DNA of 64,000 nucleotides from positions 248,001 through 312,000 of the forward strand of contig JASCOD010000004.1 of NCBI GenBank assembly GCA_029959615.1, read 5' to 3'. The position numbers were made by a program, and so were the translations under genes. The stretch comes from Flavobacteriaceae bacterium PS02338 (GTDB lineage Bacteria; Bacteroidota; Bacteroidia; Sphingobacteriales; Sphingobacteriaceae). Positions 53,785 to 63,614 of the stretch are shown piece after piece (within the stretch, counting starts at the first letter, position 1; each line of letters opens with the position of its first letter). A model generated the notes under the pieces. That model searched no databases. It was not told where the DNA came from and worked only from the letters and a program-made list of their open reading frames with translations.

Positions 53785-56700
53785 ATGAAAAAATCTTTAC
53801 TATTAAAAATTGTATCGGTTATTCTTGTTGTAGTTGGTTTTGTGGGTTCGGTGAACGCACAGGTAACTACATCGTCAATGACAGGTACAATTAGAGACGC
53901 AAAAGCAGGACTGCCTGGTGCTGGAGTAAAAGCCACTCACCTTCCTACTGGTACCGTTTATTCAGTATCTACAAACAATGAAGGGCGTTACATCATTAGC
54001 AATATGCGTGTTGGTGGTCCCTATTCGATCGAGGTAACTTATTTAGGTTATCAAACAGCTAAAATCCAGGATGTAACCTTAAAGCTTGGTGATACTTATG
54101 TGCAAAACGTTACTTTAGCTGAAGCAGGTAAGCAATTGCAAGAAATAGTGGTTAGCGGAAAAAGAGATGCTGTATTCAATAGTAGAAGAACAGGTGCATC
54201 TACTAACATCAGTAAAGAACAGATAGAGGCACTTCCTACTTTAAGTAGATCTCTTTCTGATTATTGGCGTTTAACCCCTCAGTCTAATGGAAACTCATTC
54301 GGTGGCGCAAACCAAAGATTTAATAACATTACGATTGACGGAGCTGTAAATAATGATGTTTTCGCCGCATCAAGTTCTGCAATTACTCCAGGAAGCGGTG
54401 CCAACACGCAACCTGTTTCTTTGGATGCAATTCAGGAAATTCAAGTGGTATTAGCACCTTATGACATCACTTATGGTAATTTTACTGGAGCTGGTGTAAA
54501 TGCTATTACCCGTTCTGGTACTAACAAAGTTGAAGGTTCGGTTTATGGTTTTGGTCGTAACCAAAATACTACAGGTAAACAGCCTAATGGAGTAAAGTCT
54601 GCTGATTTTACGAATTATCAATATGGTGTGCGCTTAGGTGGACCAATCATTAAGGATAAATTATTTTTCTTTGTGAATGCTGATTTTGGTAGAGTTAAGG
54701 CTCCAACACTTTTAAATGCTGGTGAGCCAAGTGCTTTATTGACTGTAGCTCAAGCTCAAGAGATTGCTAATTTCGTTAAAAATACTTACGGATATGATGT
54801 AGGTTCTTATGACGCTTCTGAAAACTTGACACAAAGTGATAAGCTTTTTGCTCGTATCGATTGGAATATCAATAAAAACCACCAATTGATGTTAAGACAC
54901 AATTATATCAAGGCTTTTGACGATGTTTTTTCTCGTACTCAAACAAGCTTTAAGTTTGGTAATAATGGCGGAAGAAATAAAAGCAATCAAAATATTTCGG
55001 TATTAGAGCTGCGTAGTAAATTATCACCTTCTGTATCTAACAATTTATTGTTTGGCTACTCAAGAGTTAGAGATGCTCGTGGTACTTCTGGTGCACTTTT
55101 CCCTCACGTTCAAATCAACAGTTTTAATGGTTCTAGTAGTAACCAAATCGTATTTGGTTCTGAAAGAAGTAGTACTGCAAATCAGTTAGATCAAGATGTG
55201 TTAGAGTTTACTGATAATTTGAAAATTTCTGTAAACAACCATACTTTTACTGTTGGTACTCATAACGAATTCTTCAAATTCAGAAACTTATTTGTTAATA
55301 ACCGTTTCGGTTATTGGCAGTTCGCAAATTTTGATGACTTTAAAATTGGTAAGGCATCAAGAGTTGAGTCTACTACGCCAATTACAAGTAACCCGGGTGA
55401 GGCACGTTTTTCTGCAGCACAATTGGGTTTCTATGGTCAAGATGAAATTCAAGTAAGTCCAGAGTTAAAACTTACCGCTGGTTTACGTGTAGATGTGCCA
55501 TTGTTTATGGATAAGCCGAACAGAAACCCTCTTGCGGAGACTACTTTTGGTTATAGAACAGATGTTACTCCAAAAAGTCGTCCTTTAGTTTCACCACGTG
55601 TGGGTTTTAACTATGATGTATTTGGAGATAGATCATTCCAATTACGCGGTGGTTCTGGTATATTTACTGGAAGAGTACCTTTCGTGTGGTTGTCTAATCA
55701 GTTTACTAATAATGGAACTTTGTTTGGAACTGTTTTCCAAAACAACCCTGCTGCTACATTTATTGCAGATCCTTATAACCAAGCTGCAGCTGCACCAGCT
55801 GGAACTACCTATGAATTAAATTTGGTAGATCCTAATTTCAGATTACCTCAAACTTTCCGTTCTAACATAGCGGCTGATTTTAAATTGCCTGGAGGTATCA
55901 TCACTACATTGGAGGCTATTTTTAATAAAACAATAAACAATATTGCTTACGAGAACCTTAACATTAGCGGTAGATCTGTAAGTGGTGTTGTTAATCCAAC
56001 CTTGTCTGGTGGTGCTGATACTCGTCCAGCATATGCTAGGATATCTAGTAATGTTACCAATGCGTTATTGATAAGAAATACAAATGAAGGTTCTTCTTAT
56101 TCTTTAACTGCTCAGATGCAGAAAAACTTTGATTTTGGTTTAAATGCAAGTGTAGCGTATACTTACGGACAATCTAAAGAGGTAAACAGCGGAACTAGTT
56201 CAACAGCTTTATCTAACTGGCAATTTAATCAGATTGTAAATGATCCTAACAATCCAGATTTAGGTTTTTCTATTAACGACGTTCGTCATCGTATAGTTGG
56301 TAGTCTTTCTTATGGTGTGAGATACGGTAAGAATAAATTATTTGGTACATCATTCTCAGTATTTTATGCTGGAAGATCAGGCTTGCCAATTAGCTACCTA
56401 TATTTTGGTGACTTAAATGGTGATGGTGCAAATCAGAACGATTTAATTTTCATTCCTAGAACACAGGCAGATATTAAACTTGTTAACTTAGTTGTTAGTG
56501 GTAACACAACTACACCTGCTCAACAGTGGGCTAATTTGGATGCCTTTATCGCAAATGATAAATATTTAAGTTCAAGAAGAGGTCAGTATGCAGAGCGTTT
56601 TGGAGCTCGTATGCCGTGGGAACACCAGTTTGACGTAAGATTACTTCAAGATTTAGGTGGATTGATCAAAGGAACATCAAACAGAATCCAATTATCTGTA

Positions 56701-56907
56701 GACGTATTTAACTTCGGTAATTTACTTAACAAAGAGTGGGGACGTGCTTATTCATTAAGCAACAATGCTTCAACTTTGATTAGCTATACTACTTCAAGTG
56801 GTGGTGGTTTCACTTTTGCTGCACCACAAAACAATACTGCTTATCAAATTAATCAGGCATTGTCTAGATGGACTGCTCAATTTGGGGTGCGTTATTTGTT
56901 TAATTAA
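53785..56907 (+). CDS. TonB-dependent outer-membrane receptor with CarboxypepD_reg-like domain
   Basis: 1040 residues from the ATG at 53785, chosen because it opens a clean signal peptide (MKKSLLLKIVSVILVVVGFV...NAQ); the frame begins 29 codons upstream in AT-rich leader. A carboxypeptidase-regulatory-like domain (about 30-110, TGTIRDAKAGLPGAGVKATH) precedes the plug (FGGANQRFNNITIDGAVNND; GTNKVEGSVYGFGRN) and a large barrel ending FGVRYLF with a terminal aromatic residue. This is the Oar-like/SusC-related type. It imports a substrate using TonB energy. No SusD partner is adjacent, so a polysaccharide substrate is not indicated. It ends in a strong terminator. Confidence 0.85.
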   Translation: MKKSLLLKIVSVILVVVGFVGSVNAQVTTSSMTGTIRDAKAGLPGAGVKATHLPTGTVYSVSTNNEGRYIISNMRVGGPYSIEVTYLGYQTAKIQDVTLKLGDTYVQNVTLAEAGKQLQEIVVSGKRDAVFNSRRTGASTNISKEQIEALPTLSRSLSDYWRLTPQSNGNSFGGANQRFNNITIDGAVNNDVFAASSSAITPGSGANTQPVSLDAIQEIQVVLAPYDITYGNFTGAGVNAITRSGTNKVEGSVYGFGRNQNTTGKQPNGVKSADFTNYQYGVRLGGPIIKDKLFFFVNADFGRVKAPTLLNAGEPSALLTVAQAQEIANFVKNTYGYDVGSYDASENLTQSDKLFARIDWNINKNHQLMLRHNYIKAFDDVFSRTQTSFKFGNNGGRNKSNQNISVLELRSKLSPSVSNNLLFGYSRVRDARGTSGALFPHVQINSFNGSSSNQIVFGSERSSTANQLDQDVLEFTDNLKISVNNHTFTVGTHNEFFKFRNLFVNNRFGYWQFANFDDFKIGKASRVESTTPITSNPGEARFSAAQLGFYGQDEIQVSPELKLTAGLRVDVPLFMDKPNRNPLAETTFGYRTDVTPKSRPLVSPRVGFNYDVFGDRSFQLRGGSGIFTGRVPFVWLSNQFTNNGTLFGTVFQNNPAATFIADPYNQAAAAPAGTTYELNLVDPNFRLPQTFRSNIAADFKLPGGIITTLEAIFNKTINNIAYENLNISGRSVSGVVNPTLSGGADTRPAYARISSNVTNALLIRNTNEGSSYSLTAQMQKNFDFGLNASVAYTYGQSKEVNSGTSSTALSNWQFNQIVNDPNNPDLGFSINDVRHRIVGSLSYGVRYGKNKLFGTSFSVFYAGRSGLPISYLYFGDLNGDGANQNDLIFIPRTQADIKLVNLVVSGNTTTPAQQWANLDAFIANDKYLSSRRGQYAERFGARMPWEHQFDVRLLQDLGGLIKGTSNRIQLSVDVFNFGNLLNKEWGRAYSLSNNASTLISYTTSSGGGFTFAAPQNNTAYQINQALSRWTAQFGVRYLFN

Positions 56908-56925
56908 TTAAAAATTATTAGCTAT

Positions 56926-56960
56926 AAAAAATCCCCAAGCATTTGCTTGGGGATTTTTTT
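56926..56960 (+). terminator. intrinsic terminator of the TonB-dependent receptor
   Basis: AAAAAATCCCCAAGC, ATTT, GCTTGGGGATTTTTT: a perfect 15-bp stem and T run 18 bp after the stop. Confidence 0.9.
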
Positions 56961-56961
56961 G

Positions 56962-57111
56962 TTTATAGCTGGCCTATCGACTATCAATTATATCTACGAG
57001 GGTGTAAGCGATGCCTTCTATAACAATGCCTCATCAATAAGATATAATGAGGTAGCAGCCAAGCTTGCTTTGCAAGACACAATAGATTTATTTAAAAAGA
57101 AATTAGGGTAA
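56962..57111 (+). pseudogene. C-terminal remnant of a dienelactone-hydrolase-family gene
   Basis: A 49-residue frame with no start codon, ending at TAA 57109-57111. It reads NYIYEGVSDAFYNNASSIRY then NEVAAKLALQDTIDLFKKKL, which aligns with the C-terminus of dienelactone hydrolases (YEGAxHAFNNDTSxxRYN, then AAAKLAWxRTLxFFKKHL). The catalytic His of that motif is replaced (GVSDAF). It begins right after the receptor's terminator. The N-terminal three quarters of the gene are absent, so it is a decaying fragment. Confidence 0.7.
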
Positions 57112-57434
57112 TCAAAAGACCATTTTTCTACCCGGACTTATAAAATCTACCTGTTATAAACAATTTTTTACCTTTTAGGTAAGATGTTGTACACCAGATG
57201 CAGAAAGTTTTACCTTTTACTAAGAACGGTGCTTCTCAGAGATTCAATAGCGGAGTTTTGAGAAACAATTTAGTCTGTTGAATTAGCATTATTGTGAGCC
57301 CGTAGGCGTCTCTATAAGAGGGAGAGAAGAGTGCTTCTGAGAATCGGTGATTAATAAATGGTACCAGTAGTGCCGAAATCCTTAAATTTTTTAAGAAATA
57401 CTTTTCACGACTATTTGGGAAGGCTATCATCTTC
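57112..57434. other. 323-bp stretch with no gene seen
   Basis: No supported coding region. A 64-codon minus-strand frame at 57236-57430 has no recognisable family and probably arises by chance or from repeat-derived sequence. Confidence 0.4.
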
Positions 57435-57540
57435 CGTCATTTAGAGCGTAGAGTAGCTAAGCCGAGAAATCTTTGAGTTTGCCTTTAGCTAAACACTGGT
57501 CAAAGATCTCTCCATTGGGCTGTGGCTCAAGTTAAGATGG
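57435..57540. repeat. REP-like repeat remnant before purM
   Basis: CGTCATTTAGAGCGTAGAGT... GAGAAATCTTTG on the left and CAAAGATCTCTCCATT on the right: AAATCTTTG pairs with CAAAGATCT-type sequence. It is a degenerate member of the GTCATTTCGAGC family. Confidence 0.6.
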
Positions 57541-57549
57541 ACAGCATGT

Positions 57550-58731
57550 TTAATTATAAACAAACTCCCCAAATTCACTTTTAATGGTCACCTGTTTTTG
57601 TTCGCTAGTTTCTACTCTGCCAATAATTTGCGCATCTATATTGAAGCTTTTCGAAATGGCGATGATATCTTCCGCAATTTCTGCAGGAACATAAAGTTCC
57701 ATGCGGTGTCCCATATTGAAAACCTTGTACATTTCTTTCCAATCGGTGCCCGACTGTTCTTGTATTAATTTAAATAGGGGAGGAATTGGGAATAAATTAT
57801 CTTTAATTACGTGCACATCATCATTAACAAAGTGAAGCACTTTAGTTTGTGCGCCTCCACTGCAGTGTACAATGCCATCAATCTGACTGCGGTATTTATC
57901 TAAGATCTGTTTAATCACTGGAGCATAAGTACGGGTAGGAGATAGCACCAATTTACCAGCGGTTATACTTTCATTTTCATTAATCTGAACTAGGTCTGTC
58001 AATTGCTTACCACCAGAAAATACCAGATCAAAAGGAACACCTGGATCAAAGCTTTCTGGATATTTGTTAGCAACAGATTTTTCAAATACATCATGACGGG
58101 CAGAAGTTAAACCATTTGAGCCCATACCGCCGTTGTATTCACTTTCGTAAGTCGCTTTGCCGTAAGAGGCTAAGCCTACTACCACATTGCCAGTTTTGAT
58201 GTTATCATTACTGATCACTTCGTTGCGTTTCATGCGACAGGTGACCGTAGAATCTACGATAATGGTACGTACTAAATCGCCCACATCGGCAGTTTCACCA
58301 CCAGTTGAGTAGATAGAAATGCCTAATTCTCTTAGTTCGGCAAGGATCTCTTCCGTTCCGTTAATAATAGCTGCAATCACTTCGCCTGGAATGAGGTTTT
58401 TGTTGCGTCCAATGGTAGACGACAATAAGATTTGATCTGTAGCGCCAACACAGATTAAATCATCTATATTCATGATGATAGCATCTTGTGCAATGCCTTT
58501 CCAAACCGATAAATCTCCGGTTTCTTTCCAATAAGTATAAGCTAATGAGGATTTGGTTCCCGCTCCATCGGCATGCATGATATTGCAAAATTCAGGGTCG
58601 TTGCCCAGTATGTCTGGAATGATTTTGCAGAATGCTTTTGGGAAAATTCCTTTGTCGATGTTTTTAATGGCTGCATGTACATCTTCTTTAGATGCAGACA
58701 CGCCACGTTGGTTGTACCTATTGTCGCTCAT
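57550..58731 (-). CDS. purM: phosphoribosylformylglycinamidine cyclo-ligase
   Basis: 393 residues. The AIR-synthase pattern is seen: opening NRYNQRGVSASKEDVHAAI, HADGAGTKSSLAY near 53-65, QDAIIMNIDDLICVGA near 82-97 and STGGETADVGD near 140-150, with GLASYGKATYESEYNGGMGSNG around residue 188. It closes the imidazole ring of FGAM to AIR in purine synthesis, using ATP in the cytoplasm. The protein is longer than E. coli PurM (345) and belongs to the Bacteroidetes form of the family. No other pur genes are adjacent. Confidence 0.85.
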   Translation of the reverse strand: MSDNRYNQRGVSASKEDVHAAIKNIDKGIFPKAFCKIIPDILGNDPEFCNIMHADGAGTKSSLAYTYWKETGDLSVWKGIAQDAIIMNIDDLICVGATDQILLSSTIGRNKNLIPGEVIAAIINGTEEILAELRELGISIYSTGGETADVGDLVRTIIVDSTVTCRMKRNEVISNDNIKTGNVVVGLASYGKATYESEYNGGMGSNGLTSARHDVFEKSVANKYPESFDPGVPFDLVFSGGKQLTDLVQINENESITAGKLVLSPTRTYAPVIKQILDKYRSQIDGIVHCSGGAQTKVLHFVNDDVHVIKDNLFPIPPLFKLIQEQSGTDWKEMYKVFNMGHRMELYVPAEIAEDIIAISKSFNIDAQIIGRVETSEQKQVTIKSEFGEFVYN

Positions 58732-59282
58732 AATTGCTGCAAAGATAGCTTTTTAAGCCGAAAGCATAAAGCCAAAAGCGCAAAGAAATGGTAGCACAAA
58801 CTTAATTAGAAAAGCAATTTTGGTGGTGCTTTTATCGTCAGTCGGGCTTTACGTTTTAATCTTTTTGTTTGGGCTTCCTGTCATTTCGAGGAACGAGGCA
58901 TCTACAAGAGGATTGCTTTATCTTACAGGTACTGGTAACAAATAAAACAAAAGTATTATCACTTCAATCCCGTTTATTTAACTAAAGCTTTTGCAGGTTA
59001 ACCGAAAATAGTAGCATGAAAGGTTGTACAGTAAACCCGATTGGAGTGGAAATACTTTTTTGGATAGCTTTTGCCCTAGCTGTCATGCTGAGCCTGTCGA
59101 AGCATCTGTAAGCGATGGAAAAAAGCCGTTAAGAAACAAAGTCAAAAAAAGATTGTAGCGAAAAGCGGGACTGGCTTTGATTGAAAGTATGGCTTTGCTT
59201 TTCTTAATATATTATTAAGCTGATGCTGAAATAAATTCAGCATGACGAGAATTGTCAAACCCCTCTAGGAGATTTAGGGGTT
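58732..59282. repeat. intergenic cluster of REP-like repeat fragments
   Basis: No gene. Repeats recognised: CTGTCATTTCGAGGAACGAG at 58878-58900; CTGTCATGCTGAGCCTGTCG at 59080-59115; CTGATGCTGAAATAAATTCA then GCATGACG at 59220-59247, the inverted near-copy of 29762-29788; and AACCCCTCTAGGAGATTTAG then GGGTT at 59259-59284, related to the trpB-trpA spacer repeat. The space between is unrecognised. Confidence 0.65.
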
Positions 59283-59314
59283 AAAAAAAAGGTGCAACTA
59301 AACGCTGCACCTTT
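59283..59314 (-). terminator. terminator of the glutamine synthetase gene
   Basis: AAAGGTGCA and TGCACCTTT pair over 9 bp around ACTAAACGC; the minus strand continues with eight T. About 22 bp past the stop. Confidence 0.82.
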
Positions 59315-59336
59315 ATATAAAAAGAAAATTTGCTTC

Positions 59337-61520
59337 CTATTTTAAGAATAATAATTCTCTGAACTTAGGCAACGGCCATACGCTATCGTCAACAATTTGC
59401 TCTAGTTTGTCAACGTGATAACGGATAGTGTCAAAGTAAACTTTTACTTTCTCATCGTAACCAATTGCTTTTTCGCGAGTATCTTCTACCTTGTTAACCA
59501 CTTTACGTTCTTCAAGCATGCTATCTATGCTGGTTTTAACTATAGATAAGTGGCTAGAAACTTTCTCGATAATTGCCAATGGAGTAGCTAATGCTTCTTT
59601 GCTTAGGCCAAGCTCTTTTAAACCTTTAGCGTTTTCGATTAATGAGTTTTGGTAAGCAATAACTGCTGGGATAATTTGGCTATTAGCTACATCACCCATT
59701 ACACGAGCCTCAATTTGAAGTTTTTTGTAGAAGTTCTCTAACAAAATCTCGTGACGAGCATGTAATTCGCGTTTGCTGAATACGTTGGTTTTAGTGAAAA
59801 GCTCTTCTGTTTTTTCGCTAACGTAAGCATCAAGTGCTTTAGGCGTAGTTTTGATGTTTGATAAACCACGTTTTTCTGCCTCTTCTGCCCACTCATCGCT
59901 ATAACCATTACCTTCGAAACGGATTGCTTTAGATTCTTTGATGTAACGTTTAATTACTGTCATTAAAGCAACGTCTTTTTTGTCACCTTTTTTGATCAAT
60001 TTATCTACGTCTACTTTAAACTTAGCTAATTGATCTGCAACGATAGCATTTAAAACTGTCATTGGTGCAGAAGAGTTTGCTGTAGAACCTACCGCTCTTA
60101 ATTCGAATTTATTACCAGTAAAGGCAAAAGGCGAAGTACGGTTACGATCTGTATTATCTAATAAAATTTGAGGAATTTTAGGGATACCTAACCATAGTGA
60201 GTTATCCTCTTTTAATTTTTTGCTTAAACGTGAGTGTTCGATTTCGTCTAAGATTTCGTCTAATTGTTGACCTAAGAAGATTGAAATGATTGCTGGTGGA
60301 GCTTCGTTAGCACCTAAACGGTGATCGTTACTTACCGAGGCAATACTTGCTCTTAATAAATCTGCATGTTCATGTACCGCTTTGATAGTGTTTACAAAGA
60401 AAGTTAAGAACATTAAGTTGTTTTTAGGTGTTTTACCCGGTGCTAATAAATTTTTGCCAGTATCGGTAATTAACGACCAGTTGTTATGCTTACCAGAACC
60501 GTTGATACCTGCATATGGTTTCTCGTGTAATAATACTTTGAAGTTGTGACGACGAGCAACTTTCTCCATTACATCCATCAACAATTGGTTGTGATCGATA
60601 GCTAAGTTGATTTCTTCATAAATAGGAGCACACTCAAATTGAGAAGGAGCTACCTCATTATGGCGAGTTTTCAAAGGAATACCTAATTTTAAGGCTTCGT
60701 TTTCGAAATCTACCATGTAAGCAAATACACGCTCTGGAATTGAACCAAAGTAGTGATCTTCTAATTGTTGTCCTTTAGCAGACATGTGACCAAATAAAGC
60801 ACGACCAGTTAATACTAAATCTGGACGAGCATTGAATAATGCTAAGTCTACTAAGAAATATTCTTGTTCGATACCTAAAGAAGCATTTACTTTAGATACA
60901 CTTTTGTCGAAATATTGGCAAACTTCAACAGCAGCTTTATCAATAGCAGAAAGTGCTTTCAATAAAGGAGCTTTGTAGTCTAAAGCCTCGCCTGTGTAGG
61001 CAACAAATACAGTTGGAATACAAAGTGTTTTACCAGCGGAGTTTTCCATAATGAAAGCCGGAGATGAAGGATCCCAAGCAGTATAACCGCGAGCTTCGAA
61101 AGTGTTACGGATACCACCATTAGGGAAGCTTGAAGCATCTGGCTCTTGTTGAACCAAAGCACTACCTGCAAAACGCTCAATAGCACCATCGCCACTTGGC
61201 TCAAAGAAAGAATCATGTTTCTCTGCAGTGGTACCAGTTAATGGTTGGAACCAGTGCGTATAATGAGTTACACCTTTGCCCATTGCCCAAGCTTTCATGG
61301 CTGCTGCAATTTGATTTGCATCGTCCTGATTGATTAGTTCGCCTTGGTTAATCGAAGAGATTAATTTTTCAAAAACATCTTTAGAAAGATATTCTTTCAT
61401 CTTCTTTTTGTCGAAAACGTTCAAGCCGTAGAATTCTGAAATTTTGGTAGATGGTGCTGTTATTTCAGGAATTTCTCTGTTTTGTGCTTCTTTTAGTGCT
61501 ATGGTTCTTAAGCTTTTCAT
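59337..61520 (-). CDS. glnN: glutamine synthetase type III
   Basis: 727 residues from the ATG at 61520 (MKSLRTIALKEAQNREI); a TTG 8 codons earlier is less likely. Type III GS is about 700-730 residues, much longer than GSI or GSII. Visible motifs: a long N-terminal type-III region with THWFQPLTGTTAEKHDSFFE near 88-107, catalytic NHVE-like NEVAPSQFECAPIYEE near 288-303, GINGSGKHNNWS near 340-351 and NRTSPFAFTGNKFELRAVGS near 455-474. It makes glutamine from glutamate, ammonia and ATP. Monocistronic; no P-II gene adjacent. Confidence 0.92.
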   Translation of the reverse strand: MKSLRTIALKEAQNREIPEITAPSTKISEFYGLNVFDKKKMKEYLSKDVFEKLISSINQGELINQDDANQIAAAMKAWAMGKGVTHYTHWFQPLTGTTAEKHDSFFEPSGDGAIERFAGSALVQQEPDASSFPNGGIRNTFEARGYTAWDPSSPAFIMENSAGKTLCIPTVFVAYTGEALDYKAPLLKALSAIDKAAVEVCQYFDKSVSKVNASLGIEQEYFLVDLALFNARPDLVLTGRALFGHMSAKGQQLEDHYFGSIPERVFAYMVDFENEALKLGIPLKTRHNEVAPSQFECAPIYEEINLAIDHNQLLMDVMEKVARRHNFKVLLHEKPYAGINGSGKHNNWSLITDTGKNLLAPGKTPKNNLMFLTFFVNTIKAVHEHADLLRASIASVSNDHRLGANEAPPAIISIFLGQQLDEILDEIEHSRLSKKLKEDNSLWLGIPKIPQILLDNTDRNRTSPFAFTGNKFELRAVGSTANSSAPMTVLNAIVADQLAKFKVDVDKLIKKGDKKDVALMTVIKRYIKESKAIRFEGNGYSDEWAEEAEKRGLSNIKTTPKALDAYVSEKTEELFTKTNVFSKRELHARHEILLENFYKKLQIEARVMGDVANSQIIPAVIAYQNSLIENAKGLKELGLSKEALATPLAIIEKVSSHLSIVKTSIDSMLEERKVVNKVEDTREKAIGYDEKVKVYFDTIRYHVDKLEQIVDDSVWPLPKFRELLFLK

Positions 61521-61725
61521 TGATTTGTTTAAAATTTTATCCAAAAATATGATTATTTGTGATTTTTGCTATAAAAATTGTTAAAAAATTGAAAAAAAAT
61601 ATTTTTTAATGCTAAATTTTCATTTTTTGAATGGTTTGTTGTCTTTTTTATATGTTTTATTGATTTGAAATATTTTTTATGGATTTTGTGTTGAACTTTC
61701 ATCATAGCTAAAAAAACTAATAGCT

Positions 61726-62574
61726 ATGTTCAATAATTCATCAAATTTATACGGAGGCGATTGGCTCGCTCTCGTATTTGCCAATAGAAACCAAAAGTAT
61801 GGTGCTTACGAGTTGAGAAGACAATCGTCTAATAACTTGTTAAAAGCTTTCTTTATTGCAGCACCTTTATTTGTTGCAGTATTTGTTGGACCTTCTGTCG
61901 TTTCTGCTTTTAAAGGAGATAAGGTGCTAGTTGATACAACTCCGATTGTAGACATAAAGATTGATAATGTAATTCACGAACTTGAGCCTAAAGAACAGCT
62001 AAAACCAGTAGAAGAACCAGCTCCAAAGGAAGCTGCCCCAAAAGCTACCCCTCAACAGGCAAAGTCAGTAGCTTTAACCGATAAGATTAAAGTAGTGAGA
62101 GATGATTTGGTGACTACCCAACCACCAACTTCTGATGAGTTGAAGGATGCCGTAATTGCTAGCACTACTACGGATGGAGTTCCCGGTATAGGAACTGTTA
62201 CTGGTGTACCTGGAGGAGAAGGTGTTGGTGGAAATGGTACTAGTGATAATGAAATCAGTAATGTCGCTACTGTAGATGTTTATCCAGAGTTTCCTGGTGG
62301 GATGGAAGGTTGGGCTAAATATATCCAAAGAAATTTAAGGTATCCTGGAATGGCCCAAGAAGAAGGTGTGCAAGGAAAAGTATTTCTAAGTTTTGTGGTA
62401 GAAAAAGATGGTACAATTACAGATGTAAAAGTGGTAAAAGGCATAGGTTATGGTTGTGATGACGAGGCAATCCGCGTGATTAAAAAATCACCGAGATGGA
62501 AAGCAGGCATGCAAAATAACTTGCCAGTAAGAGTTAGATATAATATACCTATTAGTTATGCGATAAGTAATTAG
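61726..62574 (+). CDS. TonB-family energy transducer
   Basis: 282 residues. Short cytoplasmic N-terminus, including YGAYELRRQSSNN, one membrane helix near 43-62 (AFFIAAPLFVAVFVGPSVVS), a Pro/Glu/Ala-rich spacer (about 85-125, VEEPAPKEAAPKATPQQ), a Gly-rich segment (158-172), and the TonB C-terminal domain from about 185 (YPEFPGGMEGWAKYIQRNLR, then VQGKVFLSFVVEKDGTI). The YGAYELR motif is typical of Bacteroidetes TonB proteins. It would pass energy from an ExbBD complex to receptors such as the one at 53785. exbBD are not nearby. It ends in a terminator. Confidence 0.88.
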   Translation: MFNNSSNLYGGDWLALVFANRNQKYGAYELRRQSSNNLLKAFFIAAPLFVAVFVGPSVVSAFKGDKVLVDTTPIVDIKIDNVIHELEPKEQLKPVEEPAPKEAAPKATPQQAKSVALTDKIKVVRDDLVTTQPPTSDELKDAVIASTTTDGVPGIGTVTGVPGGEGVGGNGTSDNEISNVATVDVYPEFPGGMEGWAKYIQRNLRYPGMAQEEGVQGKVFLSFVVEKDGTITDVKVVKGIGYGCDDEAIRVIKKSPRWKAGMQNNLPVRVRYNIPISYAISN

Positions 62575-62599
62575 TTTTTTAGAATAATGTTGATATGTG

Positions 62600-62631
62600 A
62601 AAGCGATGAAAGGAATTTCGTCGCTTTTTTT
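62600..62631 (+). terminator. terminator of the TonB gene
   Basis: AAAGCGATGAAA, GGAA, TTTCGTCGCTTT then TTTT: a 12-bp stem with one wobble. Confidence 0.82.
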
Positions 62632-62657
62632 ATATTTTTAGCTACGATAATTAGGAT

Positions 62658-63608
62658 ATGGGATTTCAATTTAAGGAATTAATAGATAGTGAGTGGACTG
62701 AACTGTGTAATAGTATTGGTAATATTTCTGTTTTTGGAGATCCAGTTTATCTAGATTGTTTTGAGAGAGCTTATCATGTTAAGAAAAAACTAATCGTTAT
62801 TTTAGATAAAGAACAGCCTTGTTTGCTTTTTTCATTTTTTGAGAAGGCTAGAGAGATTGTATGTCCAAATCAATATTTTTTTCAATTTCTATGGGAGAAA
62901 GAGGAAAAAACCTCGTGGAGAAGACTAATGGTATTGGAATTTATGATAGCTGAATTAAAAGCTAGATATCATTCTATTCATTTAAGATTATCAATAACGA
63001 TGGATGATGTGAGGGTATTTGAATGGGAAGGTTTTAAGTATAATTTGAAATATACTTATATAAAAAGATTAGATAACTTAACATATCACCAAAATTTGAA
63101 AAGAATTTTGGTGAAGTCAAATTCCTATCGTTTTGCAACGAATATAGATTGGGAAGATGTATGGAGTAAGCACGATGCCGATATGAAATCCTTTCAGTTC
63201 TCATCTGAATTTATTTCAAAAACTATTTCATGTTTCAGAAAACTACAGTATGGACAATTTGTTAAAACTTATAATATTTATCAGCAAGGGAAGTTATTGT
63301 CGTCTATAATAGCTGTCGTTGATAAGGCTCAGAGAAAGGCCTATTTCCCACTGATAGGTAAAATTGATTTGTCTCATTCGGGAGCGGCGGTGTACCTTTA
63401 TGATTATGTATTTTCTGAGTTAAAGAATGATGGCTTTTTATATGTAGACTTATATGGAGCTAATATGAAAAGCATAGCAAGGTTTAAACATAAATTTGAT
63501 TCAGAATTGGTAAGTTTTTTTGAAGTGAAATATAACCGCAGAACAGCTAGTTTAGCTAAATCTATAACGAAATTAAAGCAATTGGTTAAAAAAGTAGTTA
63601 GAAGTTAG
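62658..63608 (+). CDS. FemAB/GNAT-like acyltransferase-fold protein
   Basis: 316 residues. A two-half GNAT-like fold is suggested by the pattern in the C-terminal half: YGQFVKTYNIYQQGKLLSSI, AYFPLIGKIDLSHSGAAVYLYD, LYVDLYGANMKSIARFKHKFDSEL, the last resembling the YDFGGANxxxVxxFKxxFG motif of FemAB-like proteins. Such proteins transfer amino acids or acyl groups to lipid- or polysaccharide-linked acceptors in the cytoplasm. The N-terminal half shares a motif with the next gene (HLRLSITMDDVRVFEWEGF), so the two are paralogues. Substrate unknown. Confidence 0.7.
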   Translation: MGFQFKELIDSEWTELCNSIGNISVFGDPVYLDCFERAYHVKKKLIVILDKEQPCLLFSFFEKAREIVCPNQYFFQFLWEKEEKTSWRRLMVLEFMIAELKARYHSIHLRLSITMDDVRVFEWEGFKYNLKYTYIKRLDNLTYHQNLKRILVKSNSYRFATNIDWEDVWSKHDADMKSFQFSSEFISKTISCFRKLQYGQFVKTYNIYQQGKLLSSIIAVVDKAQRKAYFPLIGKIDLSHSGAAVYLYDYVFSELKNDGFLYVDLYGANMKSIARFKHKFDSELVSFFEVKYNRRTASLAKSITKLKQLVKKVVRS

Positions 63609-63614
63609 TATAAT

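Noticed and set aside
57236..57430. 64-codon minus-strand frame in the purM upstream region
   Set aside because: No family features, no neighbours in its direction, and it lies in repeat-associated sequence; probably chance.
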